From: Mangrovibacter yixingensis
GTDB taxonomy: Bacteria > Pseudomonadota > Gammaproteobacteria > Enterobacterales > Enterobacteriaceae
Reading direction: 5' to 3'
DNA length: 64,000 nt
Assembly (NCBI RefSeq): GCF_020523985.1
Contig: NZ_JAIVKM010000001.1
Location: 2,108,001 to 2,172,000, forward strand
Part shown: positions 9,517 through 20,302 of the stretch, piece after piece
Layout of the letters: each line of letters begins with the position of its first letter
Numbering within the stretch: the stretch's first letter is position 1
Position numbers and translations under genes: made by a program
Notes under the pieces: generated by a model
Seen by the model: only the letters and a program-made list of their open reading frames with translations
Told to the model about the DNA's origin: nothing
The model's database searches: none

Positions 9517-10146
9517 ATGGATAAAGCGAACCTGGAAAAAGTGGTCACTCAGGTACTGGATGAAATGCGGGTACGCCCGCTTCCGGTGGGTGTATCCAGC
9601 CGTCATCTTCACCTGTGCCAGGCCGACTACGCGTGTTTATTCCCCAATGAACCGTTGTCGGTCAAAAAAAACTTGCTACAGCCAGGGCAGTTTGCAGCCA
9701 CACAAACTGTCACGTTAACCGGCCCGAAAGGGAGCCTGGAACGGGTACGGTTACTGGGGCCGCTTCGCAGTAAAAGCCAGGTTGAAATTTCACGCAGTGA
9801 CGCACGCATATTGGGGATTGATGCACCGTTGCGCCTTTCCGGTGATATTGCCGGTACGCCGGGCATTCGCCTCACCAGCCCTTACGGTGAAGTCATGCTG
9901 GCACAAGGCGTAATTGTGGCGAAACGCCATATTCATATGTCACCGCTGGATGCACTGGTGCTGGGCGTAGTTCATGGGCAGTCCGTCAATGTTGCTGTGC
10001 AAAGTGACGGGCGGGCTCTGGTATTTGGCGACGTGATGATACGGGTTTCGGAGGCCATGCGGCTTGAGTTCCATATCGATACCGATGAAGCCAATGCTGC
10101 AGGCGCAGACCTGCCCGGCTGTGAGGCAAGGCTGGTGCGGCCATGA
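9517..10146 (+). CDS. pduL: Phosphate propanoyltransferase PduL
   Basis: The microcompartment phosphotransacylase (209 residues). It converts propionyl-CoA to propionyl-phosphate and recycles CoA inside the shell. Metal-binding histidines are visible in two duplicated barrels: SSRHLHLC near residue 28 and AKRHIHMSP near 140, plus FHIDTDEANAA near the end. The N-terminus MDKANLEKVVTQVLDEM is a lumen-targeting helix. ATG 9517 is preferred to an upstream in-frame start at 9484 that lies inside pduK. The stop overlaps the pduM ATG. Confidence 0.95.
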   Translation: MDKANLEKVVTQVLDEMRVRPLPVGVSSRHLHLCQADYACLFPNEPLSVKKNLLQPGQFAATQTVTLTGPKGSLERVRLLGPLRSKSQVEISRSDARILGIDAPLRLSGDIAGTPGIRLTSPYGEVMLAQGVIVAKRHIHMSPLDALVLGVVHGQSVNVAVQSDGRALVFGDVMIRVSEAMRLEFHIDTDEANAAGADLPGCEARLVRP

Positions 10147-10703
10147 CTCAACCACAGCCTTGTGCCACTTTGCCAGAAAGCATTTCAGGCGGTGAACACC
10201 TACCGTCGCCGCTTTCTGCCAGCTGGGTTACCCGTGTGGTTGCCGAGGTCATTGCCCGCCTGACGGCCAGGGAGAACAAGGTTTTCACCACCTCCCCGCA
10301 GCAACTGGTGCAATGCCTGGCACCGGCAGATTTCACTCGTTATGCCGAAGTGCATATCCGCCAGGCGGATAACCATTTTCTGGCGCAACTGGCTGGGCAA
10401 AGTGGTGGTTCTCCTGCCATACAGAGCGTACTGGGTGCGCTGGCCTGGGGGCTGCGAGTGCATATTTCTTTGCACCCACAATTGCTGCCCAGCCTGCCTG
10501 TTAAGGCACTTGCAAGAATGCCCGTCACATTCAGTGACCTGGAGGGGCACGCTATATGGCTACTCCCGCAAGCGCTGGTCAGTTACCGGGATATCGCCAC
10601 GAAAAAACAGGGGTGGGTTGTTGTTTCCCGGCAGACCCACATTACCCCACTGGCAAAAGAAACACTGGCTCCTCATCAACTTCAACTGATCAGGCAGGAG
10701 TGA
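10143..10703 (+). CDS. pduM: Microcompartment assembly protein PduM
   Basis: PduM, a protein required for proper microcompartment assembly in Salmonella, biochemical role not settled. This copy has 186 residues; I recall about 163 in Salmonella, the extra length being at the N-terminus. An amphipathic helix (SWVTRVVAEVIARLTAREN, about residues 27-45) looks like the targeting helices of neighbouring enzymes. The C-terminus VSRQTHITPLAKETL is family-like. The ATG overlaps the pduL stop. Identification rests on position and recognisable C-terminal sequence. Confidence 0.88.
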   Translation: MTQPQPCATLPESISGGEHLPSPLSASWVTRVVAEVIARLTARENKVFTTSPQQLVQCLAPADFTRYAEVHIRQADNHFLAQLAGQSGGSPAIQSVLGALAWGLRVHISLHPQLLPSLPVKALARMPVTFSDLEGHAIWLLPQALVSYRDIATKKQGWVVVSRQTHITPLAKETLAPHQLQLIRQE

Positions 10704-10706
10704 AAT

Positions 10707-10982
10707 ATGCAACTGGCAAGGGTTACAGGTTCTGTGGTGGCGACACAAAAATCGCCTTCCCTGACAGGGAAAAAACTGTTGCTGATTCGCAGAGTATCCC
10801 CCGAATCACCGTGGCAAGCAGACCCAACACAGCGCGAAGAAGTTGCAGTGGACTCCGTTGGGGCGGGTGAAGGCGAACTGGTTTTGGTTACCGGGGGTTC
10901 CAGCGCCCGGCATGTTTTTAGCGGCGCGAACGAAGCTATCGACCTGGCGATTGTCGCCATTGTCGATACGGTTTCGCGCTAA
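10707..10982 (+). CDS. pduN: Microcompartment vertex protein PduN (BMC-P)
   Basis: A 91-residue EutN/CcmL-family protein that forms pentamers capping the vertices of the shell. It starts [17 protein letters not shown], and the conserved [19 protein letters not shown] segment is present. The SD CAGGAG lies at the end of pduM. Confidence 0.95.
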   Translation: MQLARVTGSVVATQKSPSLTGKKLLLIRRVSPESPWQADPTQREEVAVDSVGAGEGELVLVTGGSSARHVFSGANEAIDLAIVAIVDTVSR

Positions 10983-11002
10983 TAAAGGTACGGGAAACAG
11001 AT

Positions 11003-12052
11003 ATGGCTATTTACACACGCACAGGTGACCACGGCGATACCGCGTTGTACACCGGCCAGCGGGTGAGCAAAAGCCACCCACGTGTTGAAGCCTATGGCAC
11101 GCTGGATGAACTGAATGCCGCACTGAGCCTCTGTTGGTGTGCCGCTGTGCGGGAAGAAAACAAAGCGCAGCTTACCCGGTTCCAGCAACAACTGTTCTGG
11201 TTAAGTGCCGAGCTTGCCAGTGAGGCCAGCGAACCTGTACCTGGGCGGCGTTATATCAGCAGTGAAGATATTAGCGATATGGAACACACCATTGACCGGT
11301 GTATGGCCGCTGTGCCGGTCGTGAAAAATTTTGTTCTGCCGGGGCGCTGCGAGGCTGCCAGCCACCTGCATGTTGCCCGCACACTGGCCCGCAGGGCAGA
11401 GCGCCGCATGGTGGTGCTGGCTGGCAGCGTGCCTGTGCGCCAGGTCGCTATGCAGTATATAAACCGGCTTTCGGATTGCCTGTATGCCCTGGCAAGAGAT
11501 GAAGACAACCTGGCCGTTATTAACCAGTTAACACAGACTATTTTGCAGCGTTACCAGGCAGCCCTGGCAACCCATTCAACCGGCGCGAACACTACTGCCA
11601 CACAACAGCCCACGGCTCCTGGCACGCTGCCATTTGGCGTAATCCACCAAATGGCCTGCGCCGCAATGGGTGCGGCAAAAAACGCCGGAATTCCCGTGGT
11701 ACTCAGCCTGGTAGATGCCCATGGCAACTTGCTGCTGACCTTGCGCATGCCTGGCGCTTTACTCGCCAGTTGCGAACTCGCCCCCAAAAAAGCCTGGACT
11801 GCGGTGGCACTGAAAGCACCTACCCACACGCTTGGTGAGGCTACCCAACCCGGTGGCTCACTGTATGAACTGGTAAGCAGTATGGCAGGGAAAGTGGTGA
11901 CTTTCGGTGGCGGCTTCCCGTTATGGCAGTCGGGTACCCTGCTTGGCGGCCTGGGGATCAGCGGCGGCACAGTTGAACAGGATATGGCTATTGCACGTGC
12001 AGCTCTGGCTGGTACGCATTTCAGTGATGAAACAGCCCACAGCCAGCAATAA
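11003..12052 (+). CDS. pduO: Cob(I)alamin adenosyltransferase PduO
   Basis: A two-domain protein of 349 residues. Residues 1 to about 185 form the PduO-type ATP:cob(I)alamin adenosyltransferase, which makes the cofactor of PduCDE: YTRTGDHGDTALYTGQRV is the ATP-binding N-terminus and RCEAASHLHVARTLARRAER the second signature. A Thr/Ala/Pro-rich linker leads to a C-terminal GlcG/HbpS-like domain (about 210-340), which binds haem in studied homologues and whose role in the Pdu system is unclear. The substrate is supplied by the reductase PduS. Confidence 0.94.
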   Translation: MAIYTRTGDHGDTALYTGQRVSKSHPRVEAYGTLDELNAALSLCWCAAVREENKAQLTRFQQQLFWLSAELASEASEPVPGRRYISSEDISDMEHTIDRCMAAVPVVKNFVLPGRCEAASHLHVARTLARRAERRMVVLAGSVPVRQVAMQYINRLSDCLYALARDEDNLAVINQLTQTILQRYQAALATHSTGANTTATQQPTAPGTLPFGVIHQMACAAMGAAKNAGIPVVLSLVDAHGNLLLTLRMPGALLASCELAPKKAWTAVALKAPTHTLGEATQPGGSLYELVSSMAGKVVTFGGGFPLWQSGTLLGGLGISGGTVEQDMAIARAALAGTHFSDETAHSQQ

Positions 12053-12072
12053 ATGGCGATGAGGAAAAACGA

Positions 12073-13464
12073 ATGAACAATACAGAACTGGAAACCCTGA
12101 TTCGGGAGATTGTCACCCAGAAGTTATCGGGCAGTGAAACGCCCTCGCCCGCCTGCAATGGTGTTTTCCCCGATGTGGACAGCGCCGTTCAGGCCGCACA
12201 CCAGGCATTTCTGCGCTACCAGCAATCGCCCCTGAAAACCCGCAGTGCCATTATCCGTGCACTACGCGAAGAACTTGGCCCACAGCTACAACATTTCTCA
12301 GATGCGGGTGCCACAGAAACCGGAATGGGAAATGCCGCAGATAAGTATCTGAAAAATAAGGCTGCTCTGGAAAACACGCCGGGAGTGGAAGACCTGGCCA
12401 CCACGGCACTCACTGGGGATGGGGGCATGGTGCTATTCGAATACTCCCCCTTTGGCGTGATTGGCGCGATCACTCCCAGCACCAACCCGACCGAAACCAT
12501 TATCAATAACAGCATCAGCATGCTGGCGGCTGGCAACAGTATCTATTTCAGCCCTCACCCTGGCGCCAAAGAAGTCTCGCTTGAACTGATAAGCCTGATT
12601 GAGTCTGTGGCGTTTAAATGCAGTGGTATTCGTAATCTGGTGGTGACGGTGGCAGAACCCACTTTTGAAGCTACCCAACAAATGATGCGCCATGAAAACG
12701 TTGCATTGCTGGCGATTACCGGTGGCCCGGCCATTGTCAGTATGGGGATGAAAAGCGGCAAAAAAGTGATTGGTGCCGGTGCGGGCAACCCACCTTGCCT
12801 GGTGGATGAAACCGCAGATATCGTAAAAGCTGCCCAGGATATTGTGAGTGGTGCCGCATTTGACTACAACCTGCCCTGTATTGCTGAGAAAAGCGTGATT
12901 GTGGTGGACTGCGTAGCCGACCGCCTGATTCAGCAAATGCAAGCCTTCGATGCCTTGCTGGTTACCCCCGAACAGGCAGAAAAACTCAAACAAGTTTGCC
13001 TGGTGCCAGATGGTGGTGCCAACAAACAACTCGTGGGCAAAAGTGCCGCTGCTCTGCTAACGGCCGCCGGTATTCCGGTGCCCGGCAAAGCCCCGCGCCT
13101 GCTGCTGGCTGAAGTTGCCGCAAATGACCCACTGGTGACCACCGAACAACTGATGCCGCTGTTACCGGTTGTGCGTGTTCCCGATTTTGATGCCGGGCTG
13201 CAACTGGCACTGAAAGTGGAACATGGCCTGCACCACACCGCCATTATGCACTCCGAAAATGTCTCGCGGCTCAACCTGGCGGCCCGGCTGCTGCAAACCT
13301 CTATCTTTGTTAAAAACGGCCCGTCTTATGCCGGTATTGGCGTGGGAGGTGAAGGCTTTACCACATTCACCATCGCCACCCCCACTGGCGAAGGCACAAC
13401 ATCAGCCCGCACCTTCGCACGCTCACGGCGCTGTGTATTAACCAATGGTTTTTCAATCCGGTGA
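12073..13464 (+). CDS. pduP: CoA-acylating propionaldehyde dehydrogenase PduP
   Basis: A 463-residue aldehyde dehydrogenase that oxidises propionaldehyde to propionyl-CoA with NAD+ inside the microcompartment. The first 18 residues (MNNTELETLIREIVTQKL) are the classic encapsulation peptide. The active-site cysteine lies in FDYNLPCIAEKSVI, and the coenzyme segment ITGGPAIVSMGMKSGKK is present. The SD GAGGAAAAACG precedes ATG 12073. The TGA stop lies 14 bases before the pduQ start. Confidence 0.96.
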   Translation: MNNTELETLIREIVTQKLSGSETPSPACNGVFPDVDSAVQAAHQAFLRYQQSPLKTRSAIIRALREELGPQLQHFSDAGATETGMGNAADKYLKNKAALENTPGVEDLATTALTGDGGMVLFEYSPFGVIGAITPSTNPTETIINNSISMLAAGNSIYFSPHPGAKEVSLELISLIESVAFKCSGIRNLVVTVAEPTFEATQQMMRHENVALLAITGGPAIVSMGMKSGKKVIGAGAGNPPCLVDETADIVKAAQDIVSGAAFDYNLPCIAEKSVIVVDCVADRLIQQMQAFDALLVTPEQAEKLKQVCLVPDGGANKQLVGKSAAALLTAAGIPVPGKAPRLLLAEVAANDPLVTTEQLMPLLPVVRVPDFDAGLQLALKVEHGLHHTAIMHSENVSRLNLAARLLQTSIFVKNGPSYAGIGVGGEGFTTFTIATPTGEGTTSARTFARSRRCVLTNGFSIR

Positions 13465-13478
13465 GTGAGGCCGTTTTC

Positions 13479-14591
13479 ATGAACAGTTTTTTTCTGCAAA
13501 CACGAATTATTACTGGAGAAGGTAGCCTGAAAGCGCTGGCTCGTTTTCACAACAAGCGTATTTGGGTTATCTGTGACCATTTTCTGGCTACATCACCGTT
13601 ACTGGATTTACTCCGTGATGCGTTACCCAAGGACAACCAGTTAAGTGTTTTCAGCGATATTACACCGGACCCAACCATACAAACGGTAACCACCGGAATT
13701 GGGCAGATGCTTGAGCTGAAACCTGAAGTTGTTATTGGTTTTGGTGGTGGCTCGGCCATGGATGCGGCGAAAGCTATCGTCTGGTTTTGCCGCCAGAAAG
13801 ACACGGAAATTGAAACCTGTGTAGCCATTCCCACCACCAGCGGAACCGGCTCGGAAGTGACCAGTGCATGCGTAATAAGCGACCCGGCCCGTGGTGTTAA
13901 ATACCCGTTATTTGATGATGCCATCTACCCGGACATAGCCATTCTGGACCCACGCCTGGTAGTCAGCGTGCCCCCGGCGATTACCGCCAACACAGGCATG
14001 GATGTACTGACTCACGCCCTGGAAGCCTGGGTTTCACCCCACGCCAGTGATTTTACTGATGCCCTGGCAGAAAAAGCTGTTCGCCTGGTGTTCCGTTACC
14101 TGCCAACCGCCTGCCACAAAGGTGAATGCGTTATCACTCGCGGGAAAATGCACAATGCCTCAACACTGGCTGGGATGGCTTTCAGCCAGGCGGGGCTTGG
14201 CCTGAACCATGCTATTGCGCACCAGTTAGGCGGGCAATTTCATATTGCCCACGGGCTGGCAAATGCGCTGCTGATGATCCCGGTGATCCGCTATAACTGT
14301 GGTGATCCACGTGCTGCGAAACGCTATGCCCAGCTGGCTCGCGAATGCCAGTTGTGTTCGGAAGGCCAGTCTGACACCGCTGCCATTCATGCTCTGCAAC
14401 ACGCTATTGGGCAGCTTCAAAAACAGTGTGCCATTCCCGGTATCCGCGATGTTCTGGGTAAGCAGGCCGCGCAATGGGAAGCAAAAATTCCAGAAATGGT
14501 GCAGGCGGCGCTGGCGGATGTCACGCTGCGCACCACACCCCGCCCGGCCAGCGGCGAGGCGATTCAGGCTTTACTGGAGGAACTGCTATGA
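13479..14591 (+). CDS. pduQ: Propanol dehydrogenase PduQ
   Basis: A 370-residue iron-dependent (type III) alcohol dehydrogenase. It reduces propionaldehyde to 1-propanol, regenerating NAD+ for PduP inside the shell. The nucleotide-binding GFGGGSAMDAAKAI and the metal-binding regions TGMDVLTHALEAWVS and NHAIAHQLGGQFHIAHGLAN are intact. I chose ATG 13479 (MNSFFLQTRII), with the SD GAGTGAGG at 13463-13470, over the in-frame start at 13461. Confidence 0.95.
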   Translation: MNSFFLQTRIITGEGSLKALARFHNKRIWVICDHFLATSPLLDLLRDALPKDNQLSVFSDITPDPTIQTVTTGIGQMLELKPEVVIGFGGGSAMDAAKAIVWFCRQKDTEIETCVAIPTTSGTGSEVTSACVISDPARGVKYPLFDDAIYPDIAILDPRLVVSVPPAITANTGMDVLTHALEAWVSPHASDFTDALAEKAVRLVFRYLPTACHKGECVITRGKMHNASTLAGMAFSQAGLGLNHAIAHQLGGQFHIAHGLANALLMIPVIRYNCGDPRAAKRYAQLARECQLCSEGQSDTAAIHALQHAIGQLQKQCAIPGIRDVLGKQAAQWEAKIPEMVQAALADVTLRTTPRPASGEAIQALLEELL

Positions 14592-15961
14592 ATGCAATTG
14601 CCACAGCAGATACCTGCACAGAGACCCGGTTGCAATGCACTGACCCGGTTGAAATCCGCGCCAGAGTGCAACGCGCTGGTGTGGTGGGTGCTGGCGGAGC
14701 CGGTTTCCCCACTGCGGTAAAATTACAGGCGCAGGTAGATACTTTTTTAGTCAACGCTGCGGAATGCGAGCCACTGCTGAAAGTGGACCAGCAACTGATT
14801 CCCCAGCAGGCAAACCGCCTGGTGCGCGGGCTGGGTTACGCTATGGCCGCAACCGGTGCCCACCAGGGCATTATCGCTCTGAAAGCCAAATACCACGCGG
14901 CCATTGAGGCCCTGGAACCTCTGTTACCTGCCCATATCCGTTTGCATATTCTGCCTGATGTCTACCCGGCGGGAGATGAAGTGATCACTATCTGGCAGGC
15001 AACGGGCCGCCGGGTTCCCGCCGGTGAACTCCCCATGAAAGTGGGCGTGGTGGTGAACAATGTGCAGACACTGCTGAATGTTGCCCGTGCGGTAGAACAG
15101 CAATGGCCAGTCACCCGCCGCACGCTGACCGTTAATGGCGCGGTTCACCATCCAGTGACGTTAACCGTTCCGCTGGGTATGCCGCTGCGTGAAGTGCTGG
15201 CCTGTGCAGGTGGTGCAACCGTTAACGACCCAGGTTTTATTAACGGTGGCCCCATGATGGGCAGCTTGCTGACCGACCTTGACAGCCCGGTAACCAAAAC
15301 CACCGGCGGGTTGCTGGTGTTGCCTAAAAGCCACCCACTGATTCAGCGGCGCATGCGCAGTGACCGGGATATTCTTGCCATTGCACGCACTGTGTGCGAA
15401 CAGTGCCGTTTGTGCACAGAGCTTTGCCCGCGCCATATTATTGGGCATGAGCTTTCCCCCCACTTGCTGGTAAGGGCGGTGAATTACCCGCAAGTTGCCA
15501 CACCGCAAGCACTGGCAAGCGCCCTGACCTGTTCCGAATGCAATGTCTGTGAAAGCGTTGCCTGCCCGGTAGATATTTCCCCTATGCGCATTAATAAGCT
15601 GCTCAAGCAACAACTCCGCGCTGCCGGGGTACGTTACCAGGGGGAATTGCATGATGAAGACCCCTTAGCGAACTACCGCCTAGTTCCTATTCCAAGGTTG
15701 ATACAAAAACTGCAACTGACTGAGTGGTACCACGAAGCCCCTTTGAGCCACGAGGAACCAGAGCCACAGCAAGTTATTTTGCTATTACGCCAGCATATTG
15801 GCAGCCCGGCCAGCGCCTGTGTGCAGGAAGGGGAAGCGGTTGAACGCGGGCAGTGTATTGCCCAGGTTCCAGAAGGCGCGCTTGGCGCACCGGTTCATGC
15901 CAGCATTAGTGGCACGGTGCAACACGTCACCGCCCAGGCCATTACGCTTTTACGAGGTTAA
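14588..15961 (+). CDS. pduS: Cobalamin reductase PduS
   Basis: A 457-residue RnfC-like flavo-iron-sulfur protein that reduces cobalamin for PduO. GVVGAGGAGFPTAVKL (31-46) is the nucleotide/flavin region. Two four-cysteine clusters typical of 4Fe-4S sites follow: C270, C273, C276, C280 (CEQCRLCTELC) and C315, C318, C321, C326 (CSECNVCESVAC). The C-terminus is a biotinyl/lipoyl-like hammerhead. ATG 14588 overlaps the pduQ TGA; a longer in-frame start at 14474 lies inside pduQ and is rejected. Confidence 0.95.
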   Translation: MNAIATADTCTETRLQCTDPVEIRARVQRAGVVGAGGAGFPTAVKLQAQVDTFLVNAAECEPLLKVDQQLIPQQANRLVRGLGYAMAATGAHQGIIALKAKYHAAIEALEPLLPAHIRLHILPDVYPAGDEVITIWQATGRRVPAGELPMKVGVVVNNVQTLLNVARAVEQQWPVTRRTLTVNGAVHHPVTLTVPLGMPLREVLACAGGATVNDPGFINGGPMMGSLLTDLDSPVTKTTGGLLVLPKSHPLIQRRMRSDRDILAIARTVCEQCRLCTELCPRHIIGHELSPHLLVRAVNYPQVATPQALASALTCSECNVCESVACPVDISPMRINKLLKQQLRAAGVRYQGELHDEDPLANYRLVPIPRLIQKLQLTEWYHEAPLSHEEPEPQQVILLLRQHIGSPASACVQEGEAVERGQCIAQVPEGALGAPVHASISGTVQHVTAQAITLLRG

Positions 15962-15964
15962 AAC

Positions 15965-16522
15965 ATGTCTCAATCCATTGGTATTCTGGAACTGACCAGC
16001 ATTGCAAAAGGCATTGAGCTGGCCGATTTAATGTTAAAAAGCGCAGGCGTAACGTTACTTGCCAGCAAAACCCTGTGCCCTGGGAAATACCTGGTGATTC
16101 TGGGTGGCGATGTTGGTGCAGTTCAGCAAAGTATTGCCAGCGGGACACAACAATCTGGCGATACATTAGTGGACAGCATGGTGATTCCCCGCCTGCATCC
16201 GTCGATTTTACCGGCAATAAGCGGGCTGACACCTGTAGACCAACGCCAGTCTGTCGGTGTAGTTGAAACATGGAGTGTCGCGGCCTGTGTTGAAGCGGCC
16301 GATGCCGCAGTTAAAGCCGCCAATGTTACGCTGATGCGGATTCATATGGCATTTGGTATTGGTGGCAAATGCTACATGGTGCTGGCAGGCGAAGTTTCTG
16401 ATGTGCGTAATGCCGTACAGGTTGCCAGCGACACCGCGGGCGCGAAAGGCTTGCTGGTTAACCGCTGCGTGATCCCTCGCCCCCATGATGCCCTGTGGCG
16501 CCAACTGGTACAGGAGGCATAA
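15965..16522 (+). CDS. pduT: Fe-S microcompartment shell protein PduT (BMC-T)
   Basis: A 185-residue tandem-BMC shell protein that forms trimers with a 4Fe-4S cluster at the pore, proposed to pass electrons across the shell, perhaps to PduS. Cys38 (SKTLCPGKY), the known cluster ligand in Salmonella PduT, is conserved. The two BMC repeats begin at [13 protein letters not shown] and [20 protein letters not shown]. The stop overlaps the pduU start by one base. Confidence 0.95.
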   Translation: MSQSIGILELTSIAKGIELADLMLKSAGVTLLASKTLCPGKYLVILGGDVGAVQQSIASGTQQSGDTLVDSMVIPRLHPSILPAISGLTPVDQRQSVGVVETWSVAACVEAADAAVKAANVTLMRIHMAFGIGGKCYMVLAGEVSDVRNAVQVASDTAGAKGLLVNRCVIPRPHDALWRQLVQEA

Positions 16523-16878
16523 TGGCAGACCTCCATGAACACACTCCAGAGCGGATGATTCAGGAATATGTGCCGGGTAAACAGATAACCCTTGCGCACC
16601 TGATAGCCAACCCAAACCATAGTTTATATAAAAAACTGGGGCTGGATGAGCATGCCAGCGCCATTGGTATTCTCACCATAACCCCCAGTGAAGCCGCCAT
16701 TATTGCCTGTGATGTTGCCACCAAATCCGGCGCAGTCGAGATTGGTTTTATTGACCGTTTTACCGGTGCGGTAGTGCTGACCGGTGATGTCTCTGCTGTG
16801 GAATACGCCCTGCGCCAGGTGACCCGGGCGCTAGGGGAAACTCTCCATTTCACCACCTGCCAACTTACCCGGAGCTGA
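16522..16878 (+). CDS. pduU: Microcompartment shell protein PduU (permuted BMC-H)
   Basis: A 118-residue circularly permuted BMC protein. In Salmonella its N-terminal strands (here [18 protein letters not shown]) form a small beta-barrel that plugs the hexamer pore. ATG 16522, overlapping the pduT stop and preceded by AGGAGG (16512-16517), is preferred to the earlier in-frame start at 16495. Confidence 0.95.
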   Translation: MADLHEHTPERMIQEYVPGKQITLAHLIANPNHSLYKKLGLDEHASAIGILTITPSEAAIIACDVATKSGAVEIGFIDRFTGAVVLTGDVSAVEYALRQVTRALGETLHFTTCQLTRS

Positions 16879-16880
16879 CT

Positions 16881-17315
16881 ATGCGACGCCGCCTGATGCT
16901 GATTGGCCCAAGCCGCTGTGGAAAAACCTCACTGCTACAGGCACTGGAAGGTATTTCCCTGCATGACCAGAAAACACAGGCCATTGAATGGCGCAGTTCT
17001 GCAATTGATACTCCTGGTGAATACCTGGAAAACCGATGCCTGTACAGTGCCCTGATGACTACCGCCTGTGAGGCCGATGTTGTGGGGCTGATGCTGAATG
17101 CCGATGCCAGCCAGACGCCCTATGCCCCGCGCTTTGCTCAGGTACTGAACCGCCCCGTAATTGGGATTGTCAGCAAAGCGGACCTGGGTAACCCCAGCGA
17201 TATAGCCCGAGCCAGCGAGTGGTTGCGTGAAGCGGGTGCAGGCCGGGTCTTCGTGACTTCAGCACGTTGCCATGAAATTCCGGATGGTTTTATCCCTTTT
17301 TTAGCGGAGGCGTAA
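16881..17315 (+). CDS. pduV: Small GTPase-like protein PduV
   Basis: A 144-residue Ras-like GTPase of the PduV/EutP family. The P-loop GPSRCGKTS (9-17) is present, as are a G3-like [10 protein letters not shown] and a G4-like SKADL. In Salmonella PduV binds PduU on the outside of the shell and has been linked to microcompartment placement. The SD CGGAGC lies at the end of pduU. Confidence 0.93.
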   Translation: MRRRLMLIGPSRCGKTSLLQALEGISLHDQKTQAIEWRSSAIDTPGEYLENRCLYSALMTTACEADVVGLMLNADASQTPYAPRFAQVLNRPVIGIVSKADLGNPSDIARASEWLREAGAGRVFVTSARCHEIPDGFIPFLAEA

Positions 17316-19288
<1,973 letters not shown>

Positions 19289-19329
19289 CCTACCCAGGCC
19301 CTTGCCCGCATTTCACCAAGGAGACGAAA

Positions 19330-20193
19330 CTGGCCGAAGCACGTTGCCCTGCCTCTTGTGGGGAACTCCTGCAGGGCTGGATCCTGGGAGGCGAAAAACT
19401 GGTTTCCTGCCCGGTAGACTGGTTCAGTACGGTCTGTGTGGTGGACGGCACTCCCCTGCCTTCTGAACGCCCGCTAATGCGAGCCGCGCTGGGTGCTGTA
19501 TTACGTTATGCCGGGATCCCGGCACAGCATTCTGGCACACTGCGAATAACGTTCGACTCGAGTATTCCGCTGGCAAAAGGCATGGCAAGCAGCACGGCAG
19601 ATATTGCAGCCACAGCCGTAGCAACCGCCCGCCACCTTGGTATTTTCTTACCGGTTGATGCTCTTGCGGCACTGTGTGTGAGCCTGGAGCCTACCGACAG
19701 CACGCTATTCCCCGGTTTAACGCTGTTTGATCACCTCACAGGCGCAACAACTGTGCCTTGTGGTGGGTTACCCGGCTGCGAGATCTTACTGCTGGAAAGC
19801 CCAAACCAGCTGCGTACAGCAGATTTCCACCAGCGCGACCTGCGCCCCATTTTGCAGGGAAGCGCCCCGGCACTGAACCGCGCCTGGCAACTGTTGCAGC
19901 AGGCCTGTAAAACCAATAACCCCTGGCTACTGGGCGAGGCCACCACACTGAGCGCCGTCGCCAGCCAGCAATTTCTGGCAAAACCCGGCTTCGACGCACT
20001 ACTCAGCATTGTGGAAGGCAATAATATCTACGGGATCAACGTGGCCCACAGCGGCTCGGTTGTGGGTTTATTACTGGACAGCCACCACCATGATGTTGAG
20101 AAAATCACCTGGCAGATTACCCACCATGCAGCACTGGCTGCCCACTGGCCACGCTATTATTTGCTCCGCCTGATTGCAGGCGGCGTGGAGTAA
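19330..20193 (+). CDS. pduX: L-threonine kinase PduX with probable CTG start
   Basis: A GHMP-family kinase that makes L-threonine-phosphate for the nucleotide loop of cobalamin. The GHMP motif PLAKGMASSTADIAATAVA is intact. Family similarity begins well upstream of the first GTG (19438): the in-frame codons before it read ARCPASCGELLQGWILG, matching the conserved N-terminus of PduX. No ATG, GTG or TTG sits in place for that start, but CTG at 19330-19332 has an ideal SD, AAGGAG (19318-19323), six bases upstream. I therefore call 19330-20193, 287 residues. It follows the SUMT gene by 41 bases and closes the operon. Confidence 0.85.
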   Translation: MAEARCPASCGELLQGWILGGEKLVSCPVDWFSTVCVVDGTPLPSERPLMRAALGAVLRYAGIPAQHSGTLRITFDSSIPLAKGMASSTADIAATAVATARHLGIFLPVDALAALCVSLEPTDSTLFPGLTLFDHLTGATTVPCGGLPGCEILLLESPNQLRTADFHQRDLRPILQGSAPALNRAWQLLQQACKTNNPWLLGEATTLSAVASQQFLAKPGFDALLSIVEGNNIYGINVAHSGSVVGLLLDSHHHDVEKITWQITHHAALAAHWPRYYLLRLIAGGVE

Positions 20194-20253
20194 CATTGGG
20201 CCTTGTTGAAGCTGACAATTCGGTTGCCAGATGCCTTAACCACTTATATATTT

Positions 20254-20289
20254 ATCTATTCACCTATCTATTCACTTACCTATTCATTT
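20254..20289. repeat. Three 12-bp tandem repeats upstream of the HipA-like gene
   Basis: Units TATCTATTCACC (20254-20265), TATCTATTCACT (20266-20277) and TACCTATTCATT (20278-20289) lie head to tail and end just before the next gene. They may be operator sites for its DNA-binding domain or a slippage-prone spacer. No good SD is seen between them and the start. Confidence 0.6.
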
Positions 20290-20302
20290 AGTGGTTAACC
20301 CA

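Noticed and set aside
14474-14587. N-terminal extension of pduS into pduQ
   Set aside because: The extra residues are the pduQ end read in another frame. ATG 14588 overlaps the pduQ stop in the usual coupled way and fits the family.
20254-20289. CRISPR-like repeats
   Set aside because: Units are 12 bp, head to tail and without spacers; no cas gene is present in the window.
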